DNA of 64,000 nucleotides from Gonocerus acuteangulatus (Eukaryota; Arthropoda; Insecta; Hemiptera; Coreidae): positions 7,802,826-7,866,825 of the forward strand of contig OX328131.1 in assembly GCA_946811695.1 (NCBI GenBank), given 5' to 3'. The position numbers and the translations under genes were made by a program. This document shows positions 20,127 through 29,777 of the stretch, one piece after another. Numbering within the stretch: position 1 is the first letter of the stretch; every line of letters begins with the position of its first letter. Below the pieces are notes generated by a model, which saw only the letters and a list, made by a program, of their open reading frames with translations, was not told the origin of the DNA and did not search any database.

Positions 20127-20132
<6 letters not shown>
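19911..20132. repeat. Perfect 108 bp inverted repeat with 6 nt loop
   Basis: Arms 19911-20018 and 20025-20132 are exact complements over 108 bp, separated by GATGAA. Each arm is a copy of the repeat seen at 1-165, 19603 and 26629. The right arm runs directly into (TA)n(TG)n. Transcribed, it would form a 108 bp perfect duplex. I checked the pairing base by base. Confidence 0.97.

Positions 20133-20212
<80 letters not shown>
20130..20212. repeat. (TA)n(TG)n microsatellite
   Basis: About 60 nt of TA followed by about 22 nt of TG/GT. Confidence 0.97.
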
Positions 20213-20648
20213 ATGAGGAATGAGTGAGGGATCTCGGAACTGGCCGGAGCTAGACCTGCTCGAGGGTTCCTATAAAACCTTCCCTTCCTAGTTAGCCAAA
20301 CATTAGTTTCGTGGTATTTCATTGAAAGGAAGTCGAAGAAGCCATGTATATTTCGTTTTAGAGGCAGCAACTTATATTTCTACTAAGAAAATAAATGCTT
20401 CTACTAAGGCACCCGCGGCTGGAACGACTGATTTTAACCAGTCTAGTTCATTTATCGCGAGTGGAGAGCAAGTTTTAAAAGTAATTTTAATAATATTTAT
20501 CATTTTAAATAAGCAACATTATAAATGGTACATATTATTGTATCCTCAAATAATAAGGTTTTTCAAATAACTAAGTGAGCGCTTCCAACTGAATTCTCTA
20601 ATCCGACTGTACCACGGCCCCAACGACGCCGGATTAGGTAGAGTCTAC

Positions 20649-20649
<1 letters not shown>
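20213..20649. other. Unassigned DNA
   Basis: Between a microsatellite and the next (TA)n tract. An 82-codon frame at 20322-20570 has no features of a known family. Confidence 0.5.

Positions 20650-20701
<52 letters not shown>
20650..20701. repeat. (TA)n microsatellite
   Basis: About 26 TA units directly abutting the left end of the foldback at 20702. Confidence 0.97.
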
Positions 20702-20705
<4 letters not shown>

Positions 20706-21612
20706 GGTGATTCAGGACTAAGTACCCAAACTCTCGGAGGTGATTGTAGACATAATTTCCAACCAAAAAGTTTATTTCAAGTATGGCCCGATTTCGAAAG
20801 GAAAAGGAGCTATGCCCAATTTTCTGTTTTTTTAACTTAGTCATGATTTTTAATGAATAAGAAAGGTTTTCTTAAAAACTGTTCCAGATAATTAAATTCT
20901 AATTATGCTATCATAAAATAGACAAAATTTCCTTTAAAAATACAGTAATTTAATTCACTAAAATCATTATTAAAAGATACTTTCTGGGCGTCCAATAACG
21001 CACTTCGGTTTTTATCAATGAATCAAGAGTATTTTCGCGATTTTTTTCCTCAGCCCGCTAACGGACTACAGATTCAATACTTACAGAGAAACTTCTACAT
21101 TTAGTAAGCATTAAATCTATGAAAATGAAGTGGAGGTTTAATAGGGAATAAATTGAACGATTTGCTCCCTTTTGTCAAAAAAATGTGGAATGTAGTTTTG
21201 TTACTTTCAAATACCTTGTGTGAAAAAATTAAAAATTATTCATTTTTTAATGGCCAAACTGTGGGTATCCATTGTCCATTCCGGAAGTAATAAATATAAC
21301 TGAATGAAACGATTGGAAAAGTTTTTCATTTGAGAGATCTGTTACATTTCATGATTTTCAATTTTTCATTGATTTATTTAAAGGAATTTTGCCTATTTTA
21401 TGATAGCATAGTTAGAATTTAATTATCTTGAAAAGTTTTTGAGAAATCCTTTCTTATTCGTTAAAAAACATGACTACGTTAAAAAAACAGAAAATTGGAC
21501 CTAGCTCCTTTTCCTTTCGGAATCGGACCATACTTGAAATGAACTTTTTTGTTGGAAATTATGTCTACAACCACCTCCTAGAGTTTGGCTACTTAGACCT
21601 GAATCACCCTGT
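20702..21612. mobile_element. Foldback element with ~240 bp inverted arms
   Basis: Arms at 20702-20945 and 21372-21612 align in inverted orientation at roughly 85-90% by eye, starting with ACAGGGTGATTCAGG and ending CCTGAATCACCCTGT. The central ~420 bp is AT-rich and non-coding. Both ends lie in TA-rich DNA, so the target duplication is ambiguous. Short frames in the arms are not conserved as protein. Confidence 0.85.
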
Positions 21613-21725
21613 GTGTATATATATATATATTTAAATACAAATTTGAACCACCTGTAATTTTTGTGATGTATGGGTTCTAAAACGTGAAATTTTCGAGTAA
21701 GCACTTTCGTATTGCCTCATAAGCA
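21613..21725 (-). repeat. (TA)n plus conserved ~100 bp module
   Basis: Reverse-oriented copy of the module at 6509-6625 (complement of GGTTCAAATTTG...AAATTTCACG), adjoining a short TA tract. The hairpin is decayed here (TCATAAGCAGATC). Confidence 0.6.
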
Positions 21726-21897
21726 GATCTCTTCCATGTGGAAACGCGCTATAACCAACAAAGATACAACCAACCATCCAGACCTACCTAGAGAGAACAA
21801 AAACAGGAGCCACGTACCAGCCTCTTGGAATATTAACCCGAACCTCCCTTCATCTCTCCGAATCACGTAGCAAAGATAAATCCCAAGACAATGGTAG

Positions 21898-23826
21898 CCC
21901 GATGTCATTCATTGATAAAGCTGGTAGTGTAGTTATGAATGGATGGGCTGCAGTATGCCTAGTAGCGATGGGTGCCTTCAGCAACCGTTCCTACTACATT
22001 CATTGATAAAGCTGGTAGTGTAGTTATGAATGGATGGGCTGCAGTATGCCTAGTAGCGATGGGTGCCTTCAGCAACCGTTCCTACTACATTCATTGATAA
22101 AGCTGGTAGTGTAGTTATGAATGGATGGGCTGCAGTATGCCTAGTAGCGATGGGTGCCTTCAGCAACCGTTCCTACTACATTCATTGATAAAGCTGGTAG
22201 TGTAGTTATGAATGGATGGGCTGCAGTATGCCTAGTAGCGATGGGTGCCTTCAGCAACCGTTCCTACTACTTTCTTACAAGCGATGTCATTCATTGATAA
22301 AGCTGGTAGTGTAGTTATGAATGGATGGGCTGCAGTATGCCTAGTAGCGATGGGTGCCTTCAGCAACCGTTCCTACTACTTTCTTACAAGCGATGTCATT
22401 CATTGATAAAGCTGGTAGTGTAGTTATGAATGGATGGGCTGCAGTATGCCTAGTAGCGATGGGTGCCTTCAGCAACCGTTCCTACTACTTTCTTACAAGC
22501 GATGTGATTCATTGATAAAGCTGGTAGTGTAGTTATGAATGGATGGGCTGCAGTATGCCTAGTAGCGATGGGTGCCTTCAGCAACCGTTCCTACTACTTT
22601 CTTACAAGCGATGTGATTCATTGATAAAGCTGGTAGTGTAGTTATGAATGGATGGGCTGCAGTATGCCTAGTAGCGATGGGTGCCTTCAGCAACCGTTCC
22701 TACTACATTCATTGATAAAGCTGGTAGTGTAGTTATGAATGGATGGGCTGCAGTATGCCTAGTAGCGATGGGTGCCTTCAGCAACCGTTCCTACTACTTT
22801 CTTACAAGCGATGTGATTCATTGATAAAGCTGGTAGTGTAGTTATGAATGGATGGGCTGCAGTATGCCTAGTAGCGATGGGTGCCTTCAGCAACCGTTCC
22901 TACTACTTTCTTACAAGCGATGTGATTCATTGATAAAGCTGGTAGTGTAGTTATGAATGGATGGGCTGCAGTATGCCTAGTAGCGATGGGTGCCTTCAGC
23001 AACCGTTCCTACTACATTCATTGATAAAGCTGGTAGTGTAGTTATGAATGGATGGGCTGCAGTATGCCTAGTAGCGATGGGTGCCTTCAGCAACCGTTCC
23101 TACTACTTTCTTACAAGCGATGTGATTCATTGATAAAGCTGGTAGTGTAGTTATGAATGGATGGGCTGCAGTATGCCTAGTAGCGATGGGTGCCTTCAGC
23201 AACCGTTCCTACTAAATTCATTGATAAAGCTGGCAGTGTAGTTATGAATGGATGGGCTGCAGTATGCCTAGTAGCGATGGGTGCCTTCAGCAACCGTTCC
23301 TACTACTTTCTTACAAGCGATGTGATTCATTGATAAAGCTGGTAGTGTAGTTATGAATGGATGGGCTGCAGTATGCCTAGTAGCGATGGGTGCCTTCAGC
23401 AACCGTTCCTACTACTTTCTTACAAGCGATGTGATTCATTGATAAAGCTGGTAGTGTAGTTATGAATGGATGGGCTGCAGTATGCCTAGTAGCGATGGGT
23501 GCCTTCAGCAACCGTTCCTACTAAATTCATTGATAAAGCTGGCAGTGTAGTTATGAATGGATTGGCTGCAGTATGCCTAGTAGCGATGGGTGCCTTCAGC
23601 AACCGTTCCTACTACTTTCTTACAAGCGATGTGATTCATTGATAAAGCTGGTAGTGTAGTTATGAATGGATGGGCTGCAGTATGCCTAGTAGCGATGGGT
23701 GCCTTCAGCAACCGTTCCTACTACATTCATTGATAAAGCTGGTAGTGTAGTTATGAATGGATGGGCTGCAGTATGCCTAGTAGCGATGGGTGCCTTCAGC
23801 AACCGTTCCTACTACTTTCTTACAAA
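21898..23826 (+). repeat. Composite tandem array, 91 and 109 bp units, 19 units
   Basis: The core CATTGATAAAGCTGGTAGTG...TTCAGCAACCGTTCCTACTA recurs 19 times. Spacing is 91 bp or 109 bp, depending on an 18 bp linker CTTTCTTACAAGCGATGT (+C/G). By start position the order is 3 short, 4 long, short, long, long, short, long, short, long, long, short, long, short, long. Cores are almost identical; two short junctions carry CTACTAAATTC and both are followed by a unit with GGCAGTG, so a three-unit block was duplicated. Frames inside are not conserved as protein. Confidence 0.95.
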
Positions 23827-24020
23827 CCTTGCTCTGCGCAAACCTAATTTTATAAAAATTTCATCGTTTGGCACTTCCGAGGAAACGTAGCTACTGAGGT
23901 TGCAGTAATAAATAAATTTTTAAAAGGGTTGTTTAAATCCTCATCGCTCCTACCAATTAGATAAAAAAATGACACTGATAAAATTTGTGTATACCTCCGC
24001 CGCACACACATTTAGATATA

Positions 24021-24783
24021 CAGTAGAGCCTCTCATATCCGACCATGACAGGACCGGGGCATGGTCGGAACGGCCAAAAGGTCGGATATCGGGAAGAGGA
24101 AAAAAACGCCTTCGAAATTTATAAAACCAGTTATAATGTGACTTTATTGTATTGTAATTGTAAAGCTGTTGCTGTATACTTTTGAAAATATGAACAAAAT
24201 TTAAGCATACTTTATTTAAACAATTCAGTTATGGCATTTTTATTTTAATTTTTTTAATCTTGACTTTGCGGAGGTGTCCCTCCACTTTTTTTCCCCTACA
24301 ATGCCTCCATCGGGGTTGCATTTGGATGTTGCTCCATGTATTTCAGCGCTACGTCGAAGGAGTCCTTTGCAGCAGAATGACACTCCATGATCACTGGTGG
24401 TTTCTTCATCATCCGAGTGGATTTCTTCGTCCACGGCTTTGTTCTCCACAACAGCAATGATTGAGTCATCGTTGAGATCTTCATTGGTAACTTCTGAAAC
24501 ATCACCTTCAACAAGTCACTCTTCTACATCTGTCATCTGGAGATCATGATGATACACCTGTAGATTTTTTAATTCTTCTGTTGTGTCTGTTTCAACTTCT
24601 GCTTCTGTCTATGTCGGTTCATGTTCAGTCTCAGCTTCGTCTTGTTTCAATAATGGCCAAATCTTTTTCCAAGCCTTCTGAAGGGTGGTGTGACTGATTT
24701 CATCCCAACCTGCAGGAACGAGCACTAGGTCGGATATCGGGAGGAGTCGGATATTGGAAGGTCGGATATGGGAGGTTCTACTG
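24021..24783 (-). mobile_element. pogo/Tigger-like DNA transposon, internally deleted
   Basis: Terminal repeats CAGTAGAGCCTCTCATATCC (24021) and GGTCGGATATGGGAGGTTC...CTACTG (ending 24783) with TA on both sides (24019-24020, 24784-24785), as expected for pogo/Tigger. Extra internal copies of GGTCGGATATCGGGA lie near both ends. The minus strand retains only the C-terminal part of a transposase. Confidence 0.9.
24240..24740 (-). pseudogene. Tigger transposase C-terminal remnant
   Basis: Fragments in shifting frames on the minus strand: PAGWDEISHTTLQKAWKKIW (about 24715-24655), then a gap, CHSAAKDSFDVALKYMEQHP and NATPMEAL (about 24385-24298), and in another frame GEKKWRDTSAKSRLKKLK. Known Tigger/jerky transposases end with an acidic segment, a ..A...AL.Y.EQ.P.AT motif and W/LRDIA.KKR, in this order. 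The HTH and the DDD catalytic core are missing and the frame is broken, so it is inactive. Confidence 0.8.
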
Positions 24784-24785
24784 TA

Positions 24786-25189
24786 CGAGCATGCTTTTAA
24801 GACAATGACGGATAAATTTCGTGTTTTCTTTATTTTTTTATTATTTTATTTTATTTTTTTTTCTATTTTTTTTTTGGCCACGAAACTTAGTATACAGTAA
24901 TCACATAAAAAATAAGTACTTTCCTCAGAATAAAATAATAAAAACATGAATAATTCTGGTCTTTTACTTTTGTAATGAGCAAATGTTCAGTTATTAATGT
25001 TTTAATTGATTTCCTTCCAGAGTTATGTTAATAAATGGTACTATACTACTTAAAAATAAATAAATAAATACACAAATACTTCATATTTTGATCTGAGCAG
25101 GTACGGGATACAGTTCCCCTAGTGGTAGAAAGCGCTCCTTGCGGCAGCATTGCAAACCTATGTCTGGCGGCCTAATTCTATCGAAATAT
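24786..25189. other. AT-rich unassigned DNA
   Basis: T-rich tract at 24826-24876 and a TAAA run near 25050. No gene or element boundary recognised. Confidence 0.55.
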
Positions 25190-25618
25190 AGTACAAACTC
25201 AACACCCCTTCCCAATAGACCGATTTACTTCATTTTTACAAAATTTCTTTCTCGTGAGCTACCCAGGACGTATACCGCGTTTCGTTACAATACAGCAGAA
25301 ATTACAACCGGTATGAGTATATTAGTAATTTAGGTCAGGAGTAAACATCCCTTTCCAATGAAGCGATTTAGTTTATTTTTACAACCCATTTTTCTCTGTA
25401 GATTTCCACTAAGAATACAATGTTTCGTTGAAATATAACAAAAACTACGGGGTGCATGGTCAAATTAGTGTTCCGTAGAATGTCCGGGGTAAACCTCTCC
25501 CCTTCCGTTGGACCGATTTTGGTGGTCTACGAACTCGTTCAATCGTTTGCTAATTAAACGCTATACGCCGCGTTTCGTGACAAAAAAAACTCTGACGGCT
25601 ATCGTGTTAACAGACACA
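25190..25618 (+). repeat. About 150 bp unit repeat family, copy B
   Basis: Three diverged units in tandem (starting near 25200, 25355 and 25500), each with an ACCGATTTA/ACCGATTTTGG start, a CGCGTTTCGT block and a GTAAAC..CC end. The last ends GCTATCGTGTTAACAGACAC next to (TA)n, the mirror image of 165-300. Confidence 0.65.
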
Positions 25619-25619
25619 C

Positions 25620-25655
<36 letters not shown>

Positions 25656-25662
25656 ACTCATT

Positions 25663-25735
<73 letters not shown>

Positions 25736-25747
25736 ATATATATATAA
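25619..25747. repeat. Compound (TA)n microsatellite
   Basis: TA tracts interrupted by CACTCATT and CATA, ending with TGTGTGTG. Confidence 0.95.
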
Positions 25748-26565
25748 ATTTTAACGGGGGTAATTTTCGGTGTCTACTAGGTAGAATCGATAAAGATTTG
25801 AAGAATTTATCAAAAATTCCGCCATGAGTGCAACCTCAATAGCTACTTACCATCAGAGGAAAGTACTAAAAGAGTGGTTTCGTATTCCTACGTCAGAAAA
25901 TCAAAAAGTAGTGTACCAGAAATCCTAAAGCCGTAAGCGAAAAAAACATTTTTTGTACGAATTTCACCCCAAAACCCTTGTTTTAAAGGGCGGGTTCTTC
26001 AGGGTAACCGTTGTACCGAATTTCAAATTTCCATCAAAATCAGTCCTTTTTTTGAACAGCTACAATGTGAACAGAAAAATATACCAAACGTTTCAATATT
26101 TGTAATGACGTAGCCATATCGAATTGTACATGAAAATTATACCAAGATGGAGAGTCGGAGATCGCTAATAATAGTCGAATGAAAAATTAGTTTGAATTTT
26201 TGCCGAAGTTTCGGCATAATTTTCAAGCTTCATCAGTGCCAAGAGAGGAACTATAGTCGTCTCATAATGTTTCTTGCGTATGAGACTTTATAATTCATCA
26301 GATGAAGCTGGACACCGTGTGTCTTGACATAGAAAATGAGGAAGATGGTGAGATGGAAGCAGTAGAAAACCTAGCAATCAACTTCGAGCTCAATTTTCAC
26401 GCCATTACTCAAAACCCAGACTCCAGAATCTAAAATAGCTTCCGGATTCGTCAACATAAACCTCGGTCTGTTCTTATCGACCGTTTTCAGATGGAGTACT
26501 CCAGCAGTCATGAGAGAATTTCTAAAAACATTCATACTAGGGACCAAAAATAACCACCATAGCTG

Positions 26566-26567
<2 letters not shown>
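25748..26567. other. Dispersed repeat body adjoining (TA)n; otherwise unassigned
   Basis: The first ~130 bp (GGTAATTTTCGGTGTCTACT, GTGCAACCTCAATAGCTACT) match 61512-61640, where they also follow (TA)n. Near 26190-26235 the minus strand reads CTGATGAAGCTTG...GCCGAAACTTCGGC, a degenerate hammerhead-like arrangement. No gene supported. Confidence 0.5.

Positions 26568-26628
<61 letters not shown>
26568..26628. repeat. (TA)n microsatellite
   Basis: About 30 TA units abutting copy 4 of the 'EEVRRSTTAGEK' repeat. Confidence 0.97.
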
Positions 26629-26631
<3 letters not shown>

Positions 26632-26770
26632 ATGGAACAACAATGACCTGGCTGACGAAGATGGAGATGAACCCATCGAACTATTCCAGGAAGAAGTGAG
26701 GAGGAGTACCACCGCTGGAGAAAAATGCCGTTCCATCCGAAAATATCATCCCAGCGTAAACCTCAAATAT
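26629..26770 (+). repeat. Dispersed repeat 'EEVRRSTTAGEK', copy 4
   Basis: Matches 1-150 with scattered substitutions; the stop codon after CRSI is changed here, so the frame continues KYHPSVNLKY. This weakens the case that the shared frame is a protein end. Confidence 0.8.
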
Positions 26771-26781
26771 ATATATTCCAC

Positions 26782-27090
26782 TTTCTTGTTACTGTTTCTG
26801 GCAGGGGATCGATAGAGCAGTACACCTTTGGTTGACATTCACTACTTTATTTGGTATCTTTCGCCCGACATGTTTCCTGCCTTTGTCGCACCTCTTCAGG
26901 GGATTTCATTATTCATTACTACGTCTGACTCAAGCTTGACAACATGACGAGAGGACTTCCTGATAAGGAGTGCCCCTGAAGAGGTGCGATAGGCACGAAA
27001 CATGTCGGGCGAAACATACCAAATAAAGTAGTAAATGTGAAGAAATTGTGTACTGCTTAATCGACCCCCTGCAAGAAAAAGAAACAAGAA
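26782..27090. mobile_element. Foldback with hammerhead-ribozyme-like motif in each arm
   Basis: Arms 26782-26902 and 26973-27090 are inverted copies (TTTCTTGTT...CTGCAGG side outward, CCCCTGAAGAGGTGCG side inward) around a ~70 bp centre. The right arm has CTGAAGA (26976-26982), a GTGC/GCAC stem, GAAAC (26997-27001) and GTC (27004-27006), the order of the hammerhead core CUGANGA-stem II-GAAA-stem III-UH. One unpaired G precedes stem II. A related copy lies at 52720-53060. Such motifs are known from Penelope-like retroelements and retrozymes; no coding supports that here. Confidence 0.6.
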
Positions 27091-27108
27091 TGTGGAAAAG
27101 ATGTAGGT

Positions 27109-27111
<3 letters not shown>

Positions 27112-27183
<72 letters not shown>
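27112..27183. repeat. (TA)n microsatellite
   Basis: About 36 TA units. Confidence 0.97.
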
Positions 27184-27184
<1 letters not shown>

Positions 27185-27606
27185 GAGACTGGGATGCATC
27201 GAAAATAAAAAATGTATATTCGAATTTCCAAAAAGGCCATCATCTGTACTTCCCTGATCAAAATGATTATTTTACGCCCATTTTTGGAATGCTATTTTCG
27301 AAGTTTCGTGGCGAAAAAGATAAAACTGTGGCCCCTATTATGTGCATGAATGTATGTATGTGTGTATGTATTGTCTGAAACAATGGATTCGGTTACAAAT
27401 TGGTTCAGACGCTTGACATTCATCCAAATTAAGATATTGAAATCTTGGTAACGTTTTTGGAGTGAAGGAAGTAATTAGGGAAAAAATATATTAAATTAAC
27501 TGACTAAAGAAATTTTAAGATTTATATTTTCTTAAATAAAAAAAAAAAAAAATTGGAAAATCTTGGTAAGTGGAAAGGTTAGTGAAATTTCGACAAAAGT
27601 GTTTAA
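27184..27606. other. Unassigned AT-rich DNA
   Basis: Possible Helitron-like body (GGCGAAAAAGATAAAACTG, TCAGACGCTTGACATTCATC; the latter resembles 37858-37880), with no boundaries seen. Confidence 0.4.
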
Positions 27607-28180
27607 CCTTTTGACCGCTACATTCAATACACGGGTGTTGTGAGGGTCTTGCGGACTTCATATGGTCAGTAATGAACACCTCAGGCGGAGCTCATTTCGT
27701 ATTTATCTTCGTACCTTTACTCATTAGTTAGCTTAGTCCTAATAGAGGATACTTCTGCACGTTATACATCACCTAGTGGTGGACTAGGGCAACTACTAGA
27801 ATAACAAGAAAAAGGCCCTAGGTAGTGCGAGATTTTAGGCTTATGAGAATTCATAGCGTCTTTGTCAGCCCGCATCAGTACAGGAGCAGCGTGGTAACAG
27901 TGCCTTTGTCTGCTCGCATCAGTGCGGGAATAGCATGGGAAACGCGTCTTTCTTAGCTTGCAGGTCTTTCTTATCTCGCGGGTCTTCCTTAGCTCGCGGG
28001 TCTTTTTTAGCTCGCGCGTCTTTCTTAGCTCGCGGGTCTTTCATAGCTCACGGGTCTTTCTTTGCTCACGGGTCTTTCTTAACTTGCGGTCTTTCTTAGC
28101 TCACGGGTATTCCTTAGCTCGCGGTCTTTCTTAGCTTACGGTCTTTCTTACCTCTCGGGTCTTTCTTAGCTGTAAAAGGG
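27607..28180. mobile_element. TTAA-flanked MITE (piggyBac-like target) with 18 bp repeats
   Basis: TTAA at 27603-27606 and 28181-28184 encloses inverted ends CCTTTTGACCGCT / AGCTGTAAAAGGG. The TTAA target fits piggyBac-type elements. The body has two CGCATCAGT.C.GG.A.AGC copies (about 27872, 27918) and a degenerate 18 bp array. Non-coding. Confidence 0.72.
27947..28172 (+). repeat. Degenerate 18 bp tandem repeat
   Basis: About 12-13 units of TCTTTCTTAGCTCGCGGG, several shortened to 17 bp. Lies within the TTAA element; the last unit merges with its right terminal repeat. Confidence 0.88.
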
Positions 28181-28184
28181 TTAA

Positions 28185-29032
28185 AACTTCGAAAGTGTTC
28201 TTTGCTTTTCTCGGTTCTTCGTATTTGCTTTCCTCCGTTTGTATTACTAATTGATTTTTCAATCAAGTGGTAAAATTAATTTGCCAGTGGTAGAGGGGGG
28301 GAGAGTTTATAAATATTTCCTGAAATTGCAACTATTACTTATGCTGTTGACTCATCTGTTGCAAGCCTCAACAAGTCACCTAGACCTTGAATATGATATG
28401 AGCGTCTATGAATAGCCTTCATTCGAAACAAGGACGCCCACTCTAGTAAATACGAAGCTATGGAGACAGATAGTACAACTAAAAGTGAGCAGACCAATTA
28501 AAATACAGCAGGAGAAGGAGGAAATAATTTATTTTACAAAAAAGTACACAAAAGTTTGGTTTGTCCAACAAAATTGTGTTGCTCAAGACACAACACATTC
28601 ATTAATTATTACAGGTATTCCGAAGAAAAGGAATACAAAGAGATTCAAGTCTAAAGATTGCTGAAAATACTTCAAAAGCACTTGTAAGATCTAGGCAGAT
28701 TGTATAAATAAGTATCGTCTCCTCCTGACATTTCTAGCGCATTTTACTCCAATTTCACGACTACAGGAACGTAAAATACCACCACTCACACTGATGACCA
28801 AGACATGAGGAGGTCGTTCTAGCTCGGCTTAGAATCAGCCACTCCAGATTGGCGAAGGAGGATCCAACGAAGGTGTAATCCTTTATTTTCATGTCCAGCG
28901 AAGTACGTGCCGTCCCTTTTCATCATATGGCTCATCCAGCGAGGTTGTAGTTTTTTATTAGCAGTTTCAATGCGGTGATTGGAATACCTACCAAGCCGAT
29001 GGATACTGGAAATATGCAATTTTTCGTTATTA
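28185..29032. other. Unassigned DNA with scattered TCCAGCGAGG motifs
   Basis: No gene recognised. From about 28860 a TCCA(G/A)CGA(A/G)G motif appears at irregular intervals and becomes regular in the next feature, as if an old tandem array had decayed leftward. Confidence 0.45.
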
Positions 29033-29127
29033 GCAGATCCAGCGAGGTACGAGAAGTACATATCCAGCTGACCACCAATCCAGCGAGGTACAAAGAGTAC
29101 CTTTCCAGCTGACCACCAATCCAGCGA
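29033..29127 (+). repeat. 41 bp tandem repeat, about 2.3 units
   Basis: TCCAGCGAGGTAC...CCAGCTGACCACCAA with starts 41 bp apart (AGCGA at 29041, 29082 and 29123). Confidence 0.85.
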
Positions 29128-29399
29128 AGTAGGGTAATATCTTCATTAAATATACTTATAAAATTTTATAATAAAGTGACAAGTCTTTTAGCATAAATAT
29201 GCTTTAGCGATGGTTAATCTGAAAAACAAGCGTTACAAACAAGTGTCCGCTTACGTTCGCGGATGCGCGTTAACCATGTTCGAAAAAGAAGAAGTACGTT
29301 ATACTGTACATTACATAGGTTTGTTGGGTGGACCTATAGCATATTTATGTTCCTGGATTTGAGCAAAAGGCTTGAAAAGAAATTTGTAAATGTAAAACC

Positions 29400-29663
29400 A
29401 TACACAACCATCCCAACCATAAAGAATCACAATTAACCAAACCGAACCATCCCCAACCATACCGAACCATCCCTAACCATAAAGAACCACACTTAACTAT
29501 ACCGAACCACACCTAACCATCCTTACCCATACCGAACCATCCCTAACTATACCGAACCACACCCAACCATACCAAACCATCCCTAACCCTACCGAACCAT
29601 CCCTATCCATACCGAAAAACACCTAACCATACCGAAACATCCCTACCCTAACCACACCGAACC
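29400..29663 (+). repeat. CCATACCGAA/CCATCCCTAA minisatellite, left block
   Basis: A 10 bp ancestral unit CCATMCCKAA arranged mostly as 20 bp dimers (CCATACCGAACCATCCCTAA). It has the same ordered variants as the right block (33539-34165), so the two are one array split by the R1-clade element. The complementary strand contains many TTAGG pieces. Confidence 0.92.
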
Positions 29664-29777
29664 TTTTTTTTTTTTTTTGGCACCCGACACAGCGTGTCAT
29701 TGCCAATGAGGACTGGGATTGGGTGACCTTTAACCTTTAATGGTTTATTTATTATATCTACTTTATCTTATGCAAAC

